DNA of 10,371 nucleotides from UMGS172 sp045592985 (GTDB taxonomy: Bacteria > Bacillota > Clostridia > Oscillospirales > Acutalibacteraceae): NCBI GenBank assembly GCA_045592985.1, contig JAZNVU010000023.1:1-10371 (forward strand), written 5' to 3'. The position numbers were made by a program, and so were the translations under genes. The notes below the pieces were generated by a model. It did no database searches, was not told where the DNA came from, and saw only the letters and a program-made list of their open reading frames with translations. Each line of letters starts with the position of its first letter. Positions within the stretch are counted from its first letter, which is position 1. This document shows, in pieces, positions 7,731 to 10,371 of the stretch.

Positions 7731-8196
7731 AACCAACGCAATGCGTCAGTTGGATAAGGCTAAAATTTTGTATGATGCTATCGAGTATATTCCTGATGAA
7801 AATGACCTATCAGGAGTACATATTGCTGAGCAAACCGGCCTTCCACCTGAAATTATGTTCAAAACATTGGTTGCAATTGGTGAAAAGCGTGGTCCTCTTG
7901 TTTTCTGTATTCCAGTAGCAGAAGAACTTGATTTAAAAAAGTGTGCAAAAATTGCCGGAGATAAGCGTGTTGAACTGGTTGCGGTTAAAGACCTTTTGAA
8001 TTTAACCGGTTACATCAGAGGTGGATGTTCACCGATAGGAATGAAAAAGAAATTTCCTACATTTTTTGATGAAACAGTAGTTCTATACGATAAGATTACC
8101 GTAAGCGCTGGTATTAAGGGCTGTCAGTTAATGTTAGATGCTGAAAGCATTATTGGTTTTGTTGATGCTCAAGTTGGCGATATAATAGTCGGTTAA
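7723..8196 (+). CDS. ybaK: Cys-tRNA(Pro)/Cys-tRNA(Cys) deacylase, YbaK/EbsC family
   Basis: This cytoplasmic 157-aa protein fits the YbaK/EbsC family (INS superfamily of trans-editing domains), which hydrolyses Cys wrongly attached to tRNA-Pro by prolyl-tRNA synthetase. The N-terminal KTNAMRQLDKAKI is a family hallmark. Lys47 in EIMFKTLVAIG corresponds to the conserved catalytic lysine, and GYIRGGCSPIGMKKKFP at about 101-117 is the glycine-rich substrate loop. The length matches single-domain family members (about 155-160 aa). ATG 7723 is preceded by AGAGGTGAG and overlaps the addA stop by 8 bp, so the gene is most likely translated from the addBA transcript. No functional tie between the editing enzyme and AddAB is known to me; the linkage may only be co-expression of housekeeping genes. 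The exact tRNA specificity cannot be read from sequence. Confidence 0.92.
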   Translation: MNKTNAMRQLDKAKILYDAIEYIPDENDLSGVHIAEQTGLPPEIMFKTLVAIGEKRGPLVFCIPVAEELDLKKCAKIAGDKRVELVAVKDLLNLTGYIRGGCSPIGMKKKFPTFFDETVVLYDKITVSAGIKGCQLMLDAESIIGFVDAQVGDIIVG

Positions 8197-8200
8197 ACAT

Positions 8201-8223
8201 TTCTACTGTGCGTAGAATTTTAT
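8201..8223 (+). terminator. Weak intrinsic terminator after the addBA-ybaK run
   Basis: TTCTAC (8201-8206) pairs with GTAGAA (8212-8217) around a 5-nt loop and is followed by TTTTAT. It begins 5 bp after the ybaK stop codon, where an operon end is expected. The 6-bp AT-rich stem and broken U-tract make it weak, so some read-through to the next gene is possible. Confidence 0.4.
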
Positions 8224-8247
8224 GTATTAGGTAGAATTATTTTGATA

Positions 8248-8312
8248 ATTTGTGCATTTGCTTTATGCATTTTGCTTTACAAAAGTACAATAATTTATTA
8301 CATTTGTGCATT
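8248..8312. repeat. 11-bp direct repeat pair upstream of the GH16 promoter
   Basis: ATTTGTGCATT occurs exactly at 8248-8258 and again at 8302-8312, with start points 54 bp apart, close to five turns of the helix. A related TTATGCATTTT lies between them at 8263-8273. The second copy overlaps the first two bases of the -35 box, a position suited to a regulator that responds to carbohydrate supply. Low complexity of the region tempers this. Confidence 0.4.
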
Positions 8313-8339
8313 GATATTTTTTACTTTTGTTATTATAAT
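8311..8339 (+). promoter_or_regulatory. Sigma-A-type promoter of the GH16 lipoprotein gene
   Basis: TTGATA (8311-8316), a 17-bp spacer and a perfect TATAAT (8334-8339) form a near-consensus housekeeping promoter about 32 bp before the gene start. A second TATAAT at 8345-8350 is less well placed relative to a -35. The leader is short, with AAAGGAG at 8357-8363 and 7 nt to the ATG. This makes the gene an independent transcription unit from the genes upstream. Confidence 0.7.
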
Positions 8340-8370
8340 TATTATATAATTTTTATAAAGGAGAAATTTT

Positions 8371-10095
8371 ATGAAAAAAATCATATCTTTGACACTTTGC
8401 GTCATGCTTCTTTTGTCTTTTTTTGCTGCTTGCGGTAAAAAAGATTCAGGTGATGATGCATCTCAAACCAATGGTCTTTCAACTGCGGACGTTAACTTCT
8501 TGGATGAAGAAGGTGATTCAAGGTACAATGTTATCAGACCTGAAGGTTGTTCTGATACGGTTATGAGGGCTGCTACGTCTGTATTTTCTGTTATGAAAAA
8601 AGGACTTGAGCTTTCACCTAAAAATAATGACGACTCTGAAGACGGTGAAGGCAAGTACGAAATTCTTATCGGTAACACCAATCGTCCCGAGAGCGCTACC
8701 GCTAAACAAATGCTTGTAGATCAAGTTGGCGGACGTAAAAACGACTACATCATTTGCACTATCGGTACCAAGATTGTTATTTTAGGTGCTACCGATGAAG
8801 CCACTGTTGAAGCTGCAAAATATTTTACTTCTAATTACCTTGGTTCGACTGTTATCACCGGTGGTATTAATTACACTTATAAGACCGAAGGTGAGTTTAA
8901 GGATATCACTATTGCTGGCAACAACATTCAAAAGTACAGCGTTGTAAGACCTCATTATAACAACTCTTATGTTGTGACTATTGAGATGGATAAGCTTATT
9001 ACTTACATAAATGAAGTCACTGCTTATCCTGTACAAATCGTTGAAGACAGATATGTTGAGCCCGGCGAATACGAGATTGTTGTCGGTGATACAAACCGTG
9101 ACGATGTTACTTTCTCTTCTTATGATGAGTATTCTATAAAAGTTGACGGTAATAAAGTGTATCTTAACGGTGGTAGTTTCCACGCAACCGCTATGGCAGT
9201 CAGCGAGTTCACCAAAATGCTTGAAAAGGGTAGTGTAACAAGCGCTGATAATGTTGAAGCTGCCAATTATAACACCGCACTTGCCGATTACGACAGAAGC
9301 AAGCGTCTTGTTCCCACCTGGCGTGATGAGTTTGACGGTGATACCATCGACCTTACTAAGTGGAACTTCCTCGGTATTGGTCAGGATGACGCTAATGGTG
9401 TAGACGGCAAGACCAGTGTTCGTTCTAATGACCCTTCTATCTCCTATGTACGTGATGGTAAATTTACCATTGCTGCCGCTTATGACGACGAGTATTGGTA
9501 CGGCGGTAAGTTGTGTTCAGATAACGGCAAAACCAATTATCTTTACGGATTTATTGAGATATCTGCTATAATTCCCGACGGTGATGGTTTCTGGACCACT
9601 CTTTGGATGTTCGGTGAAAATGCCGAAGGTGGTTGGTTGCCTGAAATCGACGTTCATGAGTGCTACGGTAATGCCACTAAGGTTGAAGGTAACTACCACT
9701 CATGGCCTACTACTCTCGGTCAATCCATGGGTTTTAAGCACTACTGCGGTTTGCACGGCGGATACTCAATTCCTAACACCGATAAAGACGATGCGCATTT
9801 CGGCATGACCTTCCATACATTCGGATTTATGTGGACTCCTGAATGGATAGGCGGTACCGTTGACGGCAACCTCTATCAGAAGCATGACATAACTCAGGAT
9901 AATAACTACATTGATACTTTCAATGATTCGATGTACCTTATCCTCAGTTTGGCTACCTATTTTAGCAGCTGTCCTGTTACTCCCAACGCAACCGAATGGG
10001 AGTGGGAAAACACCAATAAACTTATCGTTGAAAGCGTTTACATTTATCAGTATGCTGACGGTAAACATAAACTTAACGGTAATGTAATTCAGTAA
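8371..10095 (+). CDS. Surface lipoprotein, glycoside hydrolase family 16 with tandem N-terminal modules
   Basis: The 574-residue product has a type II signal peptide (MKK, hydrophobic core 4-18, FAAC with lipidated Cys21), so it should be anchored to the outer face of the membrane. Residues about 315-565 form a GH16 jelly-roll domain: it opens at TWRDEFDGDTIDLTKWNF, contains GFWTTLWMFGE, and has the active site PEIDVHE with Glu425 (nucleophile), Asp427 and Glu430 (acid/base). Downstream are FHTFGFMWTPEW with VDG, and the final VYIYQY strand. GH16 enzymes cleave beta-1,3, beta-1,4 or mixed-linkage glucans and galactans; the substrate here is not certain, with a laminarinase/lichenase-type role most likely. 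Residues about 96-153 and 234-284 are two related modules, each starting YEI(L/V)(I/V)G(N/D)TNR and ending in a strand-helix unit; they resemble the N-terminal domains of GH20 and GH67 enzymes. The gene has its own promoter and terminator. Confidence 0.9.
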   Translation: MKKIISLTLCVMLLLSFFAACGKKDSGDDASQTNGLSTADVNFLDEEGDSRYNVIRPEGCSDTVMRAATSVFSVMKKGLELSPKNNDDSEDGEGKYEILIGNTNRPESATAKQMLVDQVGGRKNDYIICTIGTKIVILGATDEATVEAAKYFTSNYLGSTVITGGINYTYKTEGEFKDITIAGNNIQKYSVVRPHYNNSYVVTIEMDKLITYINEVTAYPVQIVEDRYVEPGEYEIVVGDTNRDDVTFSSYDEYSIKVDGNKVYLNGGSFHATAMAVSEFTKMLEKGSVTSADNVEAANYNTALADYDRSKRLVPTWRDEFDGDTIDLTKWNFLGIGQDDANGVDGKTSVRSNDPSISYVRDGKFTIAAAYDDEYWYGGKLCSDNGKTNYLYGFIEISAIIPDGDGFWTTLWMFGENAEGGWLPEIDVHECYGNATKVEGNYHSWPTTLGQSMGFKHYCGLHGGYSIPNTDKDDAHFGMTFHTFGFMWTPEWIGGTVDGNLYQKHDITQDNNYIDTFNDSMYLILSLATYFSSCPVTPNATEWEWENTNKLIVESVYIYQYADGKHKLNGNVIQ

Positions 10096-10106
10096 TTAAA
10101 TTTTAT

Positions 10107-10143
10107 AAAAATTCCGAGGTTTTAAAAACCTCGGAATTTTTAT
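10107..10143. terminator. Strong intrinsic terminator after the GH16 gene
   Basis: AAAAATTCCGAGG (10107-10119) and CCTCGGAATTTTT (10129-10141) are exact reverse complements, giving a 13-bp stem around a short AT loop, with a T-rich tail on the + strand. It begins 11 bp after the stop codon. The A-run on the left side means it can also work on the minus strand, so it would insulate this gene from anything transcribed toward it. Confidence 0.9.
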
Positions 10144-10155
10144 TGTGCAACGAAT

Positions 10156-10176
10156 ACTACCGGCAGGGCCGGTAGT
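10156..10176. repeat. Perfect GC-rich hairpin, 9-bp arms
   Basis: ACTACCGGC and GCCGGTAGT are exact reverse complements around the loop AGG. Neither strand has a T-tract after it, so it is not an intrinsic terminator. It starts 15 bp after the GH16 terminator stem and may be the boundary of a repeat element or the first stem of an RNA. Confidence 0.6.
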
Positions 10177-10338
10177 TCCAAAAAGCCTTAGCTTAGCACG
10201 GAATATTTATCCGAGTTAAGCGAGGAATCAAGTAGGCTTATCTTGTGGGAGCGCTTGTTACAAGTGGCAGTCGAGTTTGCTTTATTTGTAGCCGTAGGGG
10301 GTATATTTGATGCTTTTGCAAAAAAGACACGCCGATTT

Positions 10339-10357
10339 CAAGGGCTGCGCGCCCTTG
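10339..10357. repeat. Hairpin with 7-bp GC-rich arms near the window end
   Basis: CAAGGGC and GCCCTTG pair around TGCGC. The following CCTCTTT is not a convincing U-tract. The hairpin lies within the open frame that runs off the window, so it could be coding or part of a repeat. Confidence 0.5.
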
Positions 10358-10371
10358 ACCGCGCCCTCTTT

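Larger units (their letters stand above)
10144..10371. other. Unassigned structured tail: candidate intergenic repeat, RNA or mobile-element edge
   Basis: No complete gene can be supported here. The segment is visibly richer in GC than the other intergenic regions and holds several stem-forming repeats: 10156-10164 with 10168-10176; 10183-10188 with 10234-10239, enclosing 10191-10202 with 10210-10221 (9 of 12 pairs); 10242-10246 with 10260-10264; and 10339-10345 with 10351-10357. One + strand frame is open from 10192 to the window edge (60 codons); its middle is hydrophobic (VEFALFVAVGGIFDAF), followed by basic AKKTRRF, but it has no ATG and no ribosome-binding site. On the minus strand, frames of about 29 and 43 codons are also open from the window edge. 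A dispersed repeat copy, a structured RNA, or a decayed gene end are all possible. Confidence 0.35.

Noticed and set aside
8250..8438. Small + strand frame overlapping the GH16 promoter and signal peptide
   Set aside because: Its sequence is low-complexity Tyr/Phe/Ile/Cys translated from AT-rich promoter DNA, it has no good ribosome-binding site, and it conflicts with the strong lipoprotein start.
8782..9183. Minus-strand open frame of 133 codons inside the GH16 gene
   Set aside because: The + strand frame has clear signal peptide, repeats and GH16 motifs; the minus frame has no motif or promoter of its own.
9766..10068. Minus-strand open frame of 100 codons at the end of the GH16 gene
   Set aside because: It is antisense to conserved GH16 sequence and has no family resemblance.
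10156..10176. GC-rich hairpin as a second terminator of the GH16 gene
   Set aside because: No T-tract follows it on either strand, and a strong terminator already lies upstream.
1..10371. CRISPR array, tRNA, rRNA or defence cassette
   Set aside because: I saw no regularly spaced repeats, no tRNA-like cloverleaf or rRNA segment, and no gene beyond AddAB with a link to defence; AddAB is a normal housekeeping complex.

Overview
The window reads as chromosomal DNA of a low-GC, Gram-positive, probably spore-forming member of the Clostridia, most like a gut or rumen Oscillospiraceae/Ruminococcaceae-type bacterium. The reasons are AT-rich composition, strong Shine-Dalgarno sites, an AddAB rather than RecBCD recombination nuclease, a BofA-type sporulation membrane protein, and a lipoprotein-anchored glycan hydrolase. 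Every confident gene lies on the + strand.

Layout. Positions 1-533 are the right-hand part of an IS3-family insertion sequence: the transposase catalytic domain with an intact D,D(35)E triad, then the right terminal inverted repeat. A short AT-rich spacer holding a near-perfect 23-bp palindrome leads to bofA (606-866, TTG start). A 74-bp gap separates it from a tightly packed run, addB (941-4240), addA (4230-7730) and a ybaK-type Cys-tRNA(Pro) deacylase gene (7723-8196). These three overlap by 11 and 8 bp, so they are very likely one translationally coupled operon. A weak terminator-like hairpin follows. A 174-bp spacer with a good sigma-A promoter then precedes an independent gene for a secreted lipoprotein glycoside hydrolase of family GH16 (8371-10095), which ends in a strong intrinsic terminator. 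The last ~230 bp differ in composition, carry several hairpins, and contain one reading frame open to the window edge; they look like an intergenic repeat, a structured RNA, or the edge of another mobile element.

How the genes fit together. AddB and AddA form the helicase-nuclease that processes double-strand breaks for RecA loading at Chi-like sites; all helicase motifs, both nuclease sites and the AddB iron-sulphur cysteines are visible. The ybaK product is a translation-fidelity enzyme that appears to share the transcript. BofA is known to inhibit pro-sigma-K processing in the forespore outer membrane, so its place beside addBA echoes the recR-bofA linkage of Bacillus. The GH16 lipoprotein is functionally separate and points to surface degradation of beta-glucan-type polysaccharide.

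I see no CRISPR array, tRNA, rRNA or defence cassette. The most interesting unexplained parts are the tandem N-terminal modules of the GH16 lipoprotein, the structured tail of the window, and the palindrome with a possible sigma-E-like promoter in front of bofA. None of them proves a new system.
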